A stretch of DNA of 64,000 nt, from positions 94,344,810-94,408,809 of the forward strand of contig NC_079489.1 in NCBI RefSeq assembly GCF_020520425.1. The letters are read 5' to 3'. Source of the DNA: Spinacia oleracea (Eukaryota; Streptophyta; Magnoliopsida; Caryophyllales; Amaranthaceae). Positions 25,162 through 38,133 of the stretch are shown piece by piece. The position numbers and the translations under genes were made by a program. The notes under the pieces are model-generated. The model was not told the DNA's origin and ran no database searches. It saw only the letters and a program-made list of their open reading frames with translations. Each line of letters starts with the position of its first letter. The stretch's first letter is position 1.

Positions 25162-25707
25162 TTAGTTACCGTCAATCTGAATTGTCCGCCTTTGTCTGTG
25201 AAGAATATCGTCCGATAGTAAGTGCCATGTCGCATTCCATACAAATTCTGGCCTTGATAAACTATCTGACAACAATAATATCGCAAAAAGATTTCTTAAA
25301 TAGTGTGCACTACCCCAAAAACTTGCTTCGGTGATGCCATCAATGTACTCTTTGTCATCATCCAACAATCCTCTTGCGTAGCAAGCTTCCTTAAAAGAAG
25401 GGTATACAACACCATTTACCGTTATAATATCTTCGTAACATGTTGGACCTTTGACATGATTCAATAAAATTCTCAAATAGTATTTTTCACCGCAACTTGG
25501 GGGCACATGATAGATTCTTCCAATAGAAAAAAAAAGTTGTCTATCTTGCCATTTACCTTCTTTCCACACAAATTGTGTTGGAAACTCGACATAAGTTTTT
25601 CTAGCTTTTGCACTTGTCTTGTTAAACTCCATCCATGCCAAGAATTGAGATTTCTCAACGTTAGGCTTATTCAAGACTGCATCTATGTAATCATCATCTT
25701 TAAACAC
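25162..25707 (-). pseudogene. Helitron transposase, middle region between Rep and helicase
   Basis: This exon (YLRILLNHVKGPTCYEDIIT, then FKEACYARGLLDDDKEYIDG) is the conserved linker between the Rep and helicase domains of plant Helitron proteins. It is open across the segment. It joins the Rep exon at 25897-26496 and the helicase exon through AT-rich introns. Confidence 0.75.
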
Positions 25708-25896
25708 AACATTTTGCTAACCGGGAAGATGAAAAGTCAATCTTTGAACAGATGGAGTTCTATATTGCAAGTCAAACCCAAAAATTCTCCATACTTCCTC
25801 ACATGGCGAAATATACCTGCGTAAATATTGTAAAGTGGAATAAAAGATATAATTGAACCACATGAATTTTAGTAATTATGCACTGCAACCACCAAT

Positions 25897-26496
25897 TTAC
25901 ATAAGTACATGTATACAAATATAAACATACCTGCAATCATAGTATGCTTGAATTTCATCTATATTATCCGGATTCTCTTCAGACCCTTTGGACATGGCAG
26001 CAGTGGTTCGATCGTTTCCCTTATTTATATATTTAAATAAGTACTTAATCGACCTGTGTTGATTGCACCATTCAATGTTGATATGGGCGCCATATTTTAA
26101 GAGTAATGCAGGATTATATGGAACAACAAATCTATTGTCTAGCTTTACTCCATTCTTTTCGATAAACCTTCCATTATCCCGTCTTCTATATTTAGGATAC
26201 CCTTCATTATCAACACTTGTTTCTTTTAAATATTCCTTAGGGAAATGTTTTGAACACTTCCTCATTTTCATACATGGCGAGCTTTTATTTAATTCACCGC
26301 ACGGGCCATGCATCATGCAATCTCCCACAAGTTTATGCAACTCAGGATTAGTTGTTGCATCAGGAATTTCGGCGTGAATGATTTTATCAATTTCTTCACC
26401 GTTAGAAATTTTGTCTTCAGGATGCAAAATAAGAAGAATGTGAGCATGAGGCAATCCACGCTTTTGGAACTCCGCTGTGTAGACCACTGCAAACAA
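25897..26496 (-). pseudogene. Helitron Rep endonuclease: HUH and tyrosine motifs
   Basis: The minus strand encodes the rolling-circle Rep core. The HUH motif LPHAHILL (about 26430-26455) coordinates the metal ion, and KYLFKYINKG (about 26015-26045) carries the catalytic Tyr and Lys pattern. Between them are MHGPCG and CSKHFPKEY typical of the family. Catalytic motifs look intact in this exon, but the rest of the protein is broken. Confidence 0.85.
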
Positions 26497-26622
26497 ATAA
26501 TTTAGTGGAGTGATTTAAAAATAAAAAAACGAAAGGTATATTTCATGCAAGAATTAAAAGATTCAAACATATTAAAGAATAAGAGGACATATCAGAGAAT
26601 AAGAGGACAGTAAGGAGAATAT

Positions 26623-27364
26623 TTAAATGGACCTACATGCGTTAACTCTGAAGGGGAATATCTTTTGTTCCTTGAGATAACTTATTAGTCGATCTAGCTT
26701 CATTTTAAAAACTCTACAAACGATATCTGGTCTATCCTCTGGCCTTAGACCTCTCTTTTCAACAAATCTTGTGATTTCAGGCCACTTTGGATTACAAGTA
26801 AAAGTGATAAATAAATCCGGATATCCATACCACTTGCATATAGCCATGGCATCTTAATAGTTTTGCATCATATAACGTGGTCCGCCTGTAAATGATGAAG
26901 GTAAGACTATTCTCTTCCCCGTAGTGGAAGGATCTGTGTCTCCTCTCATAACTGCATCTGCGAGATTCTTATACAATTCCGCTCTTAGCTTTTTCTGATT
27001 TGTTCGAACAAAACAAAGTCTCTCTGCCTCGATCATTGTATAAACATCAACCAAAAATTGTTGAAATAACTTTTTCGACGATAATAATGTGGCAGCTTCA
27101 TTGAGTCTGTCTTGAATGCGGAATGCAAAATACTCTCTAATACTTACTCTACCCCTTTTTCTAGAAGAAGCTCCATTAGTGTCCCTTGTTGGAATATCAA
27201 CCCTAAAACCATCCTCACCATATGGAAATAACAATGGGTATTGCATAGCAAGGTATGATGGGTGTAGCTCAGATTGTTTTTCAACAATAATATCTATATC
27301 CCCTGAGCTTCCTACATCACCAACAATAAGCGTTGCCACTTCAGATGCACTTGGGAGATTGTAT
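26623..27364 (-). pseudogene. Helitron-like N-terminal domain, part after the Copia insertion
   Basis: It reads YNLPSASEVATLIVGD directly from the Copia target site, then SYLAMQYPLLFPYGEDGF, YFAFRIQDR, RYMMQNY, a stop (TAA at 26854-26856) where the family has Gln, and DAMAICKWYGYPDLFITFTC. This is the Helitron_like_N region just before the Rep motifs. The frame across the Copia insertion is continuous with 37533 onwards. Confidence 0.8.
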
Positions 27365-28762
27365 TGAAGGAAATAGTGCCATTGGTCTAAGTATGCATAT
27401 AATATTAAGTCTAATAAATGCGGTTCAGTATTAATTAACAAGTTAATAATTCAGTGAGATCAAGTGAGCTGAATGCCTAGCTAGAGGCCGCTTTAGTTCA
27501 AGTGGAATTAATGACATTAATCCACAGCTTACTCTTGACTGAACCCGTAGGGTCACACAAATAGTACGTAAACGGATCAAGTATTTAATGGCATTAAATA
27601 CTCCATCTATGTATATTCGGAATCGACGGATCTTGGTTTCAGTGGGAGCTGAGATCGTCACAAGGAAGAAATGAATACTCCGGAAACGATGATATTACCG
27701 GAAACGGAAATATGGATCGTATCGGAAATATAAATATTATCCAAGTCGTAAATGTTGCCGGAAACGGAAACATGGTACGTATCGGAAAATATTAATGGAA
27801 ATGGAAATATTGCCGGAATCGGAAATATTGTCGGAAACGGAAATATTGTCAGAATCGGAAATATTATCGGAATTAGAAAATAATTCCGGAAACGGAAATA
27901 TTAAATATTTGTTCGAAACGGAAATTAATTCCGGAATCGGAAATATTAAATATTTTTCGTATCGGAAATGAATTCCGGAATCGGGAATTTAATCGGAAGC
28001 GTATCGTACGAATTAGCATCGGATGAGGCCTGCCAGACGAAGGCCCAGCACGAAGTCGGGCCATCGCCCAGTAAGCCAGCGCGCCACAACGCACCAGCCA
28101 AGGTTGCGCCAGGCCCACCGCAAGGCAGGCCCAGCGCGCGCCAAGGCTGCGGCAGCGTGTGGGCCTCGTGGCAATGGGCTGCGAGTGCTCGCGGGCTGCG
28201 CGCGCACGCATGGCGCCCCTCGTGGGCTGCTGTGCGTGCGTGTGTGTGTGTTCATATACGAATCCTAAAGCTATCAGGATTCGATATATGATTAAATTCG
28301 TAATCCTAAAAGGATAAATTAATTAAATAAGAGTTCTACTAGGATTCTAGTTTAATTAAATCGTATCCTAGTAGGATTCCAGTTCCTTTTCCATACCTCT
28401 ATAAATAGGTGCCTAGGGTCATAATTTATAGATACAATTGAAGTATTCTAAAGGTAAGATTTTGAAGAAAAATCAACCATACACTTGCACCTAAATAGCC
28501 GAAATTCCTAAGCAACCTTAAGGGCGATTCTAGTTGGTCAAGCTTAAGGCGGATCCGGACGTGCTGTGGACTATCTACGGAGGGACGACACTTGGAGTCC
28601 TAAAGACTTGTTTTTGTTCGGTTCGGGCGCAGCTAGGGAGGGCACGCAACAAAGTGTATGCATCTACACTATGCTAAATGATTATGTGTAAATAATATGC
28701 TTTCCTGGCTTTATGGTTTTTCCGCATGATTTATGTTTTGTCATATGAATCATAACCTAACA
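27365..28762 (+). repeat. 5' LTR of Copia-type copy 1
   Basis: Begins TGAAGGAAATAG and ends CCTAACA. It holds degenerate repeats around CGGAAATATTG (about 27680-27965), a GC-rich segment (about 28030-28250) and a TATA box. Confidence 0.95.
28400..28407 (+). promoter_or_regulatory. TATA box of the LTR promoter
   Basis: TATAAATA within CTCTATAAATAGGTGCC lies in the last third of the LTR, the usual place for the retrotransposon promoter. The same box is at 37170-37177 in the 3' LTR. Confidence 0.65.
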
Positions 28763-28763
28763 G

Positions 28764-28777
28764 TGGTATCACGAGCC
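28764..28777 (+). other. Primer binding site, initiator tRNA-Met type
   Basis: TGGTATCACGAGCC one base after the LTR resembles the tRNA-iMet primer site TGGTATCAGAGCC with one extra C. It starts minus-strand DNA synthesis in Copia elements. Confidence 0.7.
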
Positions 28778-29519
28778 TCTTATTATTTTCATAATCTAAA
28801 TTGCATAAACATGGTTAAATTTTACAAATTTGCAAGGAATTAAGAGGGGTGATTAATTTTCGTAATTGTTAATTAATTGCAAATTGCGTTTATTTAATTA
28901 TATGTACGCAGTTTTTCGGCAGTTTCTTCGTTACTCATCCAAATCGAGTGATTTTTGTGTCAATTCCGCATGTAAAAAGCATTCTAAAATTTTGGCAAAA
29001 CAAGTATTTTTCGCCGAAACCCGTAATTCCCAAATTTGAAGCCTAACCATGACCTTTCGAAGGTTTTAGTTTTTCGAACGCAAAAGTTTGTAAATTTAAG
29101 ATGTTAAATTAAATATTTGCGATTCTTGTTGATAAATCTTGAATTTTTGATTGACCTACAGTATATGTTTAACAAGTTTGAATGCCTAGCCTTGTTAATT
29201 ATACAACCTAATTTGTAATTATGATTAATTTATTGAAATTTGAATAATTTAGAATTAATTTAATTTTCATAATTAATTAATAATTTAATTAGGTACCAAT
29301 GATTAAAAACCACCATAAAAATTGTTATTTTATGTTAAAATTTTAATTTTTATGACCTAGATTTGAATCCATGTTAATCGGAAATCAATTAATTAATAAA
29401 TTTTCGATTTTTCGCCCTAAAATTATAAAATTAATATGATTTATTAATTTGTCATTAATTTTGGAAATAAAAGTTTTAAATTTTATGAAATTCGCTCATA
29501 AAATTTGCACGCACAAAGC

Positions 29520-29960
29520 AATGGACGCTGCGTGTTACCCTTAAGGGGTGTTGTATAGTGCGGGCAAGCGACGACGAGCAAGGGAGCTCGTCGCCCATGC
29601 GGTACGAATGCAGCGAGCAAAACGAGTAGCACGCGAGCACAAGGCAACAACCCTGCCTTGCGTCGAGTGCTGCGATGATGCATGGGCGGGTGGGCGAAGG
29701 AGCAAGGCGAGCGAGCATGGCAGGCGCGCGCGCGCCGGCAGCGAGGGGTGCCTCGCAGCACGAGCGCTGCCTCGCCCAGCCTCGCCAAGCAACTGCTGCG
29801 CTACGAAGCAGCGAGCGATGCTGCGCGCAAGCGTGGCTCGGCTTGCTGCGTTTACGCGTGGCAGCTGCTCGTGCCTTGCTGTGCGATCACTCGTGAGGGG
29901 CGATGCTGCCTCGTGGACACGACGGGGCATGGGCGCAAGCCCATGGCCTCGTCTTGACCC
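29520..29960. repeat. GC-rich internal block of Copia copy 1
   Basis: A GC-rich stretch rich in GCGAGC and GCGCGC words in otherwise AT-rich DNA. Open frames occur in several frames on both strands, as expected from composition alone; none has a recognisable domain. The same block, longer and rearranged, is at about 60510-61080 in copy 2. Confidence 0.6.
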
Positions 29961-32900
29961 GATTGATGCGCTTTGAATTTAAATTTTAAATTTTCAGTTC
30001 GGAAACGATTTTAATTAATTTTAAAATTCGTAATTTAAATTGTTTTCTTGGATTTTAATTTTGAATATTATAATTATTATAAATTTTATTTATACTAATT
30101 ATTTTACTAAAATTAAATCTTGAATTAATTTAAATTCGTTTAGTTCAACTGAAATAAATTAAATTAATGGATTGGATTATAAATTTATATGAGCTTTAAA
30201 TTTTAATTAAATTTGTATGTTTCCGGTTAGACTAGAAATACATTTTTATGTTTAAAATTAGTAAAGCATATGAATTTATTGGTTTAAGTGGGAGCATTTT
30301 TAGTCATAAGCTCTTGATTAGGTCTACAAATCCTTTAAGGTTAAACAACTTGATTAGAATTAATATGGACTGACTAATTGGTAGATTTTTGGTGCCCTTA
30401 ATTAATTGCTGCAAATATTTATGTGATGCATAACGTGTTTTACTAACCAGCTATGTGGGCCATTCATGATAATGAATGGGTGAATGGTATATATTGTATA
30501 AGTACTGTTTTGCAGGTTATGGAGTGACTAGTATGGCCCAAATAGGATAGAAAATATGGTATGCATACCATTAACTTGAATGTAATTGGTCTAATGCACC
30601 AAATTTGTTTTTCAATTTAAATATGGTCTGCGTACCATCAAATAGTTGTAATTAGTTTAATTATAGCTTATCCTATTTGAAGAAAATGGCGCCTCCCACG
30701 GTGAAATTCAAGACAAAGTTACCATTTTCAAGACGGACTTTGAAGTTGAAGCTTCAAGATGAAGTCGGGCCATACTAGATCACATTTATCTTATGCATGC
30801 TTTAAGTTATTTATTGCTTTAAATATGTCTTAATTATGCATGAGATTGTGGCTTGATTATGTTGCATGATTAAGGATTTTAGTTCACTTAAAATCTAACC
30901 AACATAGTAAGAGCCTTAAGTTCCAAACTTAAAAATTGAGTTAAAAGGTGCCATGCCAAAATAACACTTACTTGGATATCCTTTCTTCATCGATCTTAGT
31001 AATAGTTTTCCGCCATAGCGAGGTGTTACTTATCGATACTAAAGGGGTAAGGTACACAAATAATTGTGAGTACATGTTAGTTGTGGTGAAACTCAACGAT
31101 ATAAGTAAGGAGTCCTTTTATGTCGTGGCAAAATCGATAGGTTTACCTAATAAGTTCTTAGACGTACCTATCAACCAAGAGTAGTTTCTAGACTATTAGC
31201 AAAAGGCTTTTGCTTACCTAAAATGTTTTAGAATTGAGTCAAAATACATAATGTGCTTAATTCTTCAATGGTTTTAGGGTCTTGGAATCATTTTATTCAC
31301 ACCTGCCGCAACAATAAATTCGAATAAAATGCTAATGACTTGTTCAAATTGCATGATTGCTTTAATTTTCAAGTTATTACTCATGATAAATGTTTAGACT
31401 TTGCATGCTTCAATGTATGTTTTAATTATTGTTTATAATTAAATATCTTGCACTGCAGTAAATCCTTTTAGAAAGGTAACAGTAAATTTCCTCGATTGGT
31501 AGTAAATCCAAGAACGATTCACGGAAAAGAGAGAAAGTGAGCAATTTAAAATGTACGTTTCTTATAGCGACTTTTATGGTTGTTTTCGAGTATCAAAATT
31601 GAATGACAAATCAATTGGTGCTTGTGAATTCAAAATACATTGTAGTTTTGAGATCATAAAGCATTGAGTTTAAACGCTCAGCCTTACCAATGGTTAACAA
31701 CCTAATATCTTTGTCCATTTAATTCTCGAATGAGTCTAGTCCCTAGACATTCGAATAGATCGATGCTTAGAGAACTTTAGAAGCTTCTAGTAAGATCATC
31801 TAGTTGAAACAAAATATTCAACATAAATTAAATGGTAAGAACCTTGTTGGAGTGACATTGGACATGTCTAACAAAGTATAAAAGTCAACACTAAAGAATT
31901 CAATTCTTAAGATTATAAGAAGGGTACAAGAAATAGGAAAACAAGGAACAAATGAAAGGAATTTACGATTCCGTTTCTACCTATAAGTTTATGATTAAAG
32001 AGAAGTGACCTAGCAATCAAACTTCCTTGGTATCATATACCGCTTGAGGGTCTTACTTCGGTAATAACTCAAACAATGGAAGCTAGGCTACACTAATGGC
32101 CTACAAGTGGGAAATGAAGCATGTCAATGCTACATTAGTTGTAGGGTCATCTAGTTTGTTTTAAGTCCTTTCAAAAGCTGGAGCTTAATGGCTATTTTGT
32201 TCCATAATCAGCATACCTAAATTTCTGTTTTCAAACATAGAAAGACTCACATTCAAGAAAAACAAAAACAATGTTTGTTTGTTTATTTGAATGAAATGGT
32301 CATTTACGGGTTGAGTCAATATGCATGATTAAAACAAATAACTCTTTAACAATAAAAACTTCACTAGGTTCAAATCAATCTCTTGATTTGAGTTCCACTA
32401 ATCTTTGGCATTGTTGCTTAGACCATATCAACAAGTTAACATTCAAAAGCTCTATTTTGATGGACTTTTGAAAGTTGGTTGATTTCTAGATCATTCAAGA
32501 CGAGCTAGTCTTACTTGTTGAAAGTAACAAAAGATATGAACTATTGTTAGAACACCTAGACAATAGAGTTCAAAGCTAAAGAAAGATTTTATGACTTCAT
32601 TATTTCACACAGATTTGAGTGAATATAGGTTTATTTACTCAAAGTGATATAAGTTTGAATCTGTTTGGCTAGTTCAAATATTCAGAAGTATAAAATCCAC
32701 TTGGCAAGAAATCATAAAGATCTAGGTTAGATCATGTTGATGATTACTTGAGTCAAGAATGATCATCAATGATTGTGTGTAGTAAAATTCACAATCTAGC
32801 TCCATAAGATATGGCATATCTAAGTTGAAATGATCGAAGTCGATTAGTACTTGATTCGATCAATGATGGATCATAAAGACTTCTCTTATAATTTCTAAAA

Positions 32901-35900
32901 CAAAATGCTCAACTACCACCAAACGAAACCAAATTCGTCAAAGCTATTGAAAAGTAATTTCAGAATATCTTTTCATAATATATCTACGGAGTTCCTAAAC
33001 TCAGTGGGAGCTTAGTGTTTGTTATTCAACAAACTAAGGCCCAAGTATAGACATATGTTTTATTGTGATTTATTCAAATGAGACACAAGGGTATTGTTTC
33101 TACCACGAATTTTTGAGAACATAAAGTTTGTTTGCTCGAAATGATGTCCTTTTGGAGATTCGTTTCCAAAATGACAAGTGGGAGAAAAATAGACCTCAAA
33201 AGTCTTCGAGGCAAACAACAAACATAAACGGACATTCCGGAGGCTTTTCGAAGTTCTTTAGAAAATCCGAACACGTATTCTTTAAGGACTTTAGAAGTGG
33301 CTTTTAAAGAATAGACATCTCTTAGAAGACTTTACAAGTGCTTCAAGGAGAACAGAATACTCCAAGGACTTTCAAGTGGCTATTGATATTCTATTTGTTG
33401 ATGTTCTATACTCAAGTAGGCATAGAGTTAAAGTCACTGGAACTATGATATTCTTCTATTGGATAGTGAAGAAACATAGAGTTCGGGTCAATGAAACTAT
33501 GAGATTCTTCTATTAGATAGTAAAGAAACCTACAACTTGTAGTCAAACTATTATCATGTAGATTAATAAGTTTGTGACATGTAAGAAAGCTATGACGAAA
33601 CCTAGATTCCCTAAAATGGTTAGAGGCCATATATAGACTCAAATGTTTAAATGGTTAGAGGCCATAAAACATACTCAATGTTTTGATGACAAAAATTGAA
33701 ATTTTGTTGATTTGCAAGAATAGTTCCACACCTATTGGTTGCAAGTTTGTTTTAAGGATAAAAACCATCAAACATGAAATTGTGTTCACACACAAAGCTA
33801 GATTAGTTGCTAAAGGTTACAAGCAAATTCACGGTGTAGATTGTGTACATATGGAAATTGGATGACAAAACATATTCCTCAATCAAATGTTGGAAGAGAA
33901 CTATGTACATGGCATGTCATAGGATTTGTGGATCCAAATAATGCTTGAAATGAATGCTAGCTTATGAAATCTAAGTACAGATTTAAGCAAGCAATTGGGA
34001 ATTGGAATTGTATTTTAGTGAAGCTAATAAGTATTTTAGTTTCATAAAATGTACATGATTCTTATAGATATATAAGAAGTTTAGTGGGAGTACATAAAAA
34101 CTTAATTGGTCCTATGTGTATCACACACATATCTCTCTATTGTGAAATAACATTCAAATGCTAATGACTTAGGTTTGAAATTATTCATCAATAATGGACC
34201 AAGGCGAAACTTAGTACATACTGGGTATTAAGATCTATTTACAAAGATCTTATGATATTGTTTTGGATTAAGTAATGGCATTTACTAAATCAAACACGAA
34301 AGACTCCATTGGAGATATTCGACCCATATGAATAAATCTAAGTAAAGAATGTTTGAACTATGTATAAGCATTTACTAAGTTAAACATCAAAGGATCTAGA
34401 TTAGATTCTTCACCTATATTATATGTCAAAGAATTTAGCTGGATTCAATATCTACTGAAATTGAATGAGCTAAAGTTACATGAATAGAATTCAATTGGGA
34501 ATTATTCTGGAAAAGAATTTATCATGTATGATATAATATGAGGATCGCCAAAAACGTATCATATGACTTTAGGCATGACGAACATATACCAATCTCTATT
34601 GATCTAAGTGAAAATCAACTAGATTGAAATCAAGAAAAACTTATGGTACTTGAAAAGGTACATAGGATTAGTTCTTGATTCAAGGAAATAAAGATATGCT
34701 AAATATTGATGCTACACGCATAAACACTGGTAAAGGATCAAGCAAGATCCATTTGGAGTTAACCATTGGCAAGGACGAGCTATAGAGCATCGTGTTTTGA
34801 AATGGCAACATGGATTGGAGACAATGAGTTGTTGCGTGGGAAATTAAAATATTAATTTCTATGTTCTGAGATACTGATGGAAAGTCTTCCACATATCTAT
34901 GAACTGCTTGGATAAGCGAATCCAAACAAAGCATCACTAGCAACCTATACAGTTGAAGTAAAAGTAATTATTGCCTAAGAAGCAATGAAACAGAGTTGTT
35001 TATATTAATGAGTTCTTCATTGAACTTGGGAAGATCACATGTATGTTAACTTGATGGTTCTTCATTGCAAAATGCGTAGAACCACTATCGAAGTAAGAAA
35101 GACTAGATCACATAATAAACAAACTTAAAAGATCTTATCATCATATCTCGAAGAACATTCAATGAAAAGGATATTAAAATTGGCAAAGCATGATAACTAA
35201 ACCTATGCAATAATTGAGAAACAACACTCACATAGTGGCACTGGAAAACAAGCATAGCTTTGAATTCCGCGAACTGTTTTAAAGATGGGTTTGAGGCCCA
35301 TGGTTGTAAAACATTGGGGTTGAACATTTATCATATATAAAATGTATTTTCATATTCCATTTAATCTTGGTTTAGTATTAAATGATGAGTCCCTTCAATT
35401 TGACGATGTATTCAAGATAGACTGTCAGGACCAGTCCTGTGACTAAGAAATGTCTATCAAGTGAACTTGAATGTCAAAAGTTGAAAATGGTCCCTGGTCG
35501 GGGTTTTCTATAAAATTGGACGCATAGAAAACGTTAGACGACTGGAATGCAAGATGACTAATAGTTCTGTTTCTTGAACTATGTGGACATGGCAATGTCG
35601 TAATCATTTGCATAGATACTTACTTTGGGAAGACTAGTATCGGACAGACCTATGAAACTTTACTGTAAGAGATGAAAATCTGTCATAAGTAAATTTCATT
35701 AAAATTATTAGACACTCAATCCTCAACACCTGAGTGATTTGAGATTACTTGTTTGAGAACTGGTTGCTTTGACGTTGACCAACCGTCGCACCGTAAAAGG
35801 AGGCTATAAAGGCAACGCTCAGGTAATCACCTATCAAACGAAGTCTAATCTCAAGATCACAAGATTGGGATTGTCCTCCCATAAATCGGGATGAGATGCT

Positions 35901-36118
35901 TAAAAGTTGTACAAGGCCACTCGGAGAGCTAGAAACTATAAAATGCATGGCCGTGCTCGGATGAATCATAGGCTATGATTATCTGTTTATTTGATCAATT
36001 GAACTCTGAAACCGAGAAACACCTCTGGACATAATAAGGATGACAACTCTTACCTTATGTTCAAGAGCAAGCATCGAGCGACAAAGGAATTTGGTAAATG
36101 CACACTTGTCCCTAAGGA

Positions 36119-36130
36119 CAAGTGGGAGAC
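36119..36130 (+). other. Polypurine tract of Copia copy 1
   Basis: CAAGTGGGAGAC directly before the 3' LTR is the purine-rich plus-strand primer site. The matching site in copy 2 (minus strand) is at about 54376-54387. Confidence 0.6.
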
Positions 36131-37532
36131 TAAAGGAAATAGTGCCCTTGGTCCAAGTATGCATGTAATATTAAGTCTAATAAATGCGGTTCAGTATTAA
36201 TTAACAAGTTAATAATTCAGTGAGATCAAGTGAGCTGAATGCCTAGCTAGAGGCCGCTTCAGTTCAAGTGGAATTAATGATATTAATCCACAGCTTACTC
36301 TTGACTGAACCCGTAGGGTCACACAAATAGTACGTAAATGGATCAAGTATTTAATGGCATTAAATACTCCATCTATGGATATTCGGAATCGACGGATCTT
36401 GGTTTCAGTGGGAGCTGAGATCGTCACAAGCAAGAAATGAATACTCCGGAAACGATGATATTACCGGAAACGGAAATATGGATCGTATCGGAAATATAAA
36501 TATTATCCAAGTCGTAAATGTTGCCGGAAACGGAAACATGGTACGTATCGGAAAATATTAATGGAAATGGAAATATTGCCGGAATCGGAAATATTGTCGG
36601 AAACGGAAATATTGTCAGAATCGGAAATATTATCGGAATCAGAAAATAATTCCGGAAACAGAAATATTAAATATTTGTTCGAAACGGAAATTAATTCCGG
36701 AATTGGAAATATTAAATATTGTTCGTATCGGAAATGAATTCCGGAATCGGGAATTTAATCGGAAGCGTATCGTACGAATTAGCATCGGACGAGACCTGCC
36801 AGACGAAGGCCCAGCACGAAGCCGGGCCATCGCCCAGCAAGCCAGCGCGCCACAACGCACCAGCCAAGGCTGCGCCAGGCCCACCGCAAGGCAGGCCCAG
36901 CGCGCGCCAAGGCTGCGGCAGCGTGTGGGCCTCGTGGCAATGGGCTGCGAGTGCTAGCAGGCTGCGCGCGCACGCATGGCGCCCCTCGTGGGCTGCTGTG
37001 CGTGCGTGTGTGTGTTTGTGTTCATATACGAATCCTAAAGCTATCAGGATTCGATATATGATTAAATTCCTAATCCTAAAAGGATAAATTAATTAAATAA
37101 GAGTTCTATTAGGATTCTAGTTTAATTAATTCGTATCCTAGTAGGATTCCAGTTCCTTTTCCATACCTTTATAAATAGGTGCCTAGGGTCATAATTTATA
37201 GATACAATTGAAGTATTCTAAAGGTAAGATTTTGAAGAAAAATCAGCCATACATTTGCACCTAAATAGCCCAAATTCCTAAGCAACCTTAAGGGCGATTC
37301 TAGTTGGTCAAGCTTAAGGCGGATCCGGACGTGCCGTGGACTATCTACGGAGGGACGACACTTGGAGTCCTAAAGACTTGTTCTTGTTCGGTTCGGGCGC
37401 AGCTAGGGAGGGCACGCAACAAAGTGTATGCATCTACACTATGCTAAATGATTATGTGTAAATAATATGCTTTCCTGGCTTTATGGTTTTTCCGCATGAT
37501 TTATGTTTTGTCATATGAATCATAACCTAACA
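36131..37532 (+). repeat. 3' LTR of Copia-type copy 1
   Basis: It matches the 5' LTR over its full length with scattered substitutions and small indels. Its first dinucleotide is TA instead of TG, a terminal mutation. It ends CCTAACA and is followed by the target duplication TGTAT. Confidence 0.95.
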
Positions 37533-38133
37533 TGTATTTCCTCCCATCAGTTCCCCTTTTCCCAATAAGTCTTAGTTTGACATTTTAAGAATCATTAGAT
37601 TTAAAACGATCCCTTGCCATTCTGAAAGCTTGAGCAATAGGGTTATGTCGATCAAGCATCCTCTTGAGATCATTAATAAGTTCATCATCAAAATCATCAG
37701 GGTTACTGGAAAATTTAATAAAAAGAAAGGTTAGAATCTAATTTTTTTCACATATCATGCAGTATACATATAATTTTAGAAAATAAACATTAGAAATACG
37801 TAGTTGGCCTGTGTGTATTCTTCCTATTTGAAACCTCATTTTCTGTGTCATATATGTAGAGTTGTGCAAATTTCGGAGATGATCCCGAAGTTGGCAACAA
37901 ACTTCCTAACCTGTGATAATTTTGACCATGTAATCTAAAGGTGTAAGGTCCTCTCCCTTGATTGGCTGTTGAATCTATCTTGCCACCCATTGATGTAAAT
38001 GCGAACATCCCATTATAAGGTCTTATATTATCTAGAAATGCCCTACTTTTAGGGTCCTCATTCTTCAAAAGACCACAAAGTGGCGGTGGTGGCTCTTTTA
38101 GTATAGGTAGTAGCACTTTTCCTTGTAAACAAC
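37533..38133 (-). pseudogene. Helitron-like N-terminal domain, part before the Copia insertion
   Basis: Exon 37790-38133 reads LLPILKEPPPPL, FLDNIRPYNGMFAFTSMGGK and YTFRLHGQNYHRLGSLLPTS, and a second exon (about 37560-37710) reads DDELINDLKRMLDRHN and AQAFRMARDRF. Both are typical of the Helitron N-terminal region. A stop (TAA at 37585-37587) lies in the second exon. The first exon is cut at 38133 by the CACTA end right after CLQGKV, so the true start is missing. Confidence 0.8.

Larger units (their letters stand above)
27365..37532 (+). mobile_element. Ty1/Copia-type LTR retrotransposon, non-autonomous (copy 1), in the Helitron
   Basis: Two LTRs (27365-28762 and 36131-37532) flank about 7.4 kb and the whole is bounded by the 5-bp target duplication TGTAT (27360-27364 and 37533-37537). 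The internal region has no long frame. Weak relics come in Copia order: LWHCCLDHIN (pre-integrase, about 32400), HKARLVAKGYKQIHGVDCV (reverse transcriptase, about 33790-33850) and a broken RNase H end (about 34960-35030). Compared with copy 2 it has an extra deletion inside the reverse transcriptase. A GC-rich block is at 29520-29960; the rest is AT-rich. LTR differences are clearly more numerous than in copy 2, so this insertion is older. Confidence 0.9.
21168..38133 (-). mobile_element. Helitron, inactive, interrupted by a Copia element and cut by a CACTA end
   Basis: The minus-strand 3' terminus is at 21168. The 5' terminus (expected TC) is not in view because a CACTA end starts at 38134 inside the Rep N-terminal exon. 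The coding region is a Rep/helicase gene in several exons with at least three premature stops and a mutated Walker A box. The Copia-type element at 27365-37532 splits it. Near the 3' end it contains captured pieces of two host genes on the opposite strand. AT-rich stretches without recognised features are 21196-22059, 22420-23120 and the introns 24657-25161 and 25708-25896. Confidence 0.8.

Noticed and set aside
28013-29976. Several Ala/Arg-rich open frames on both strands, repeated near 36700-37000, 53500-54000, 60500-61100 and 62400-62900
   Set aside because: They lie in GC-rich parts of LTRs and of the Copia internal region. Overlapping frames on both strands without any domain are a composition effect.
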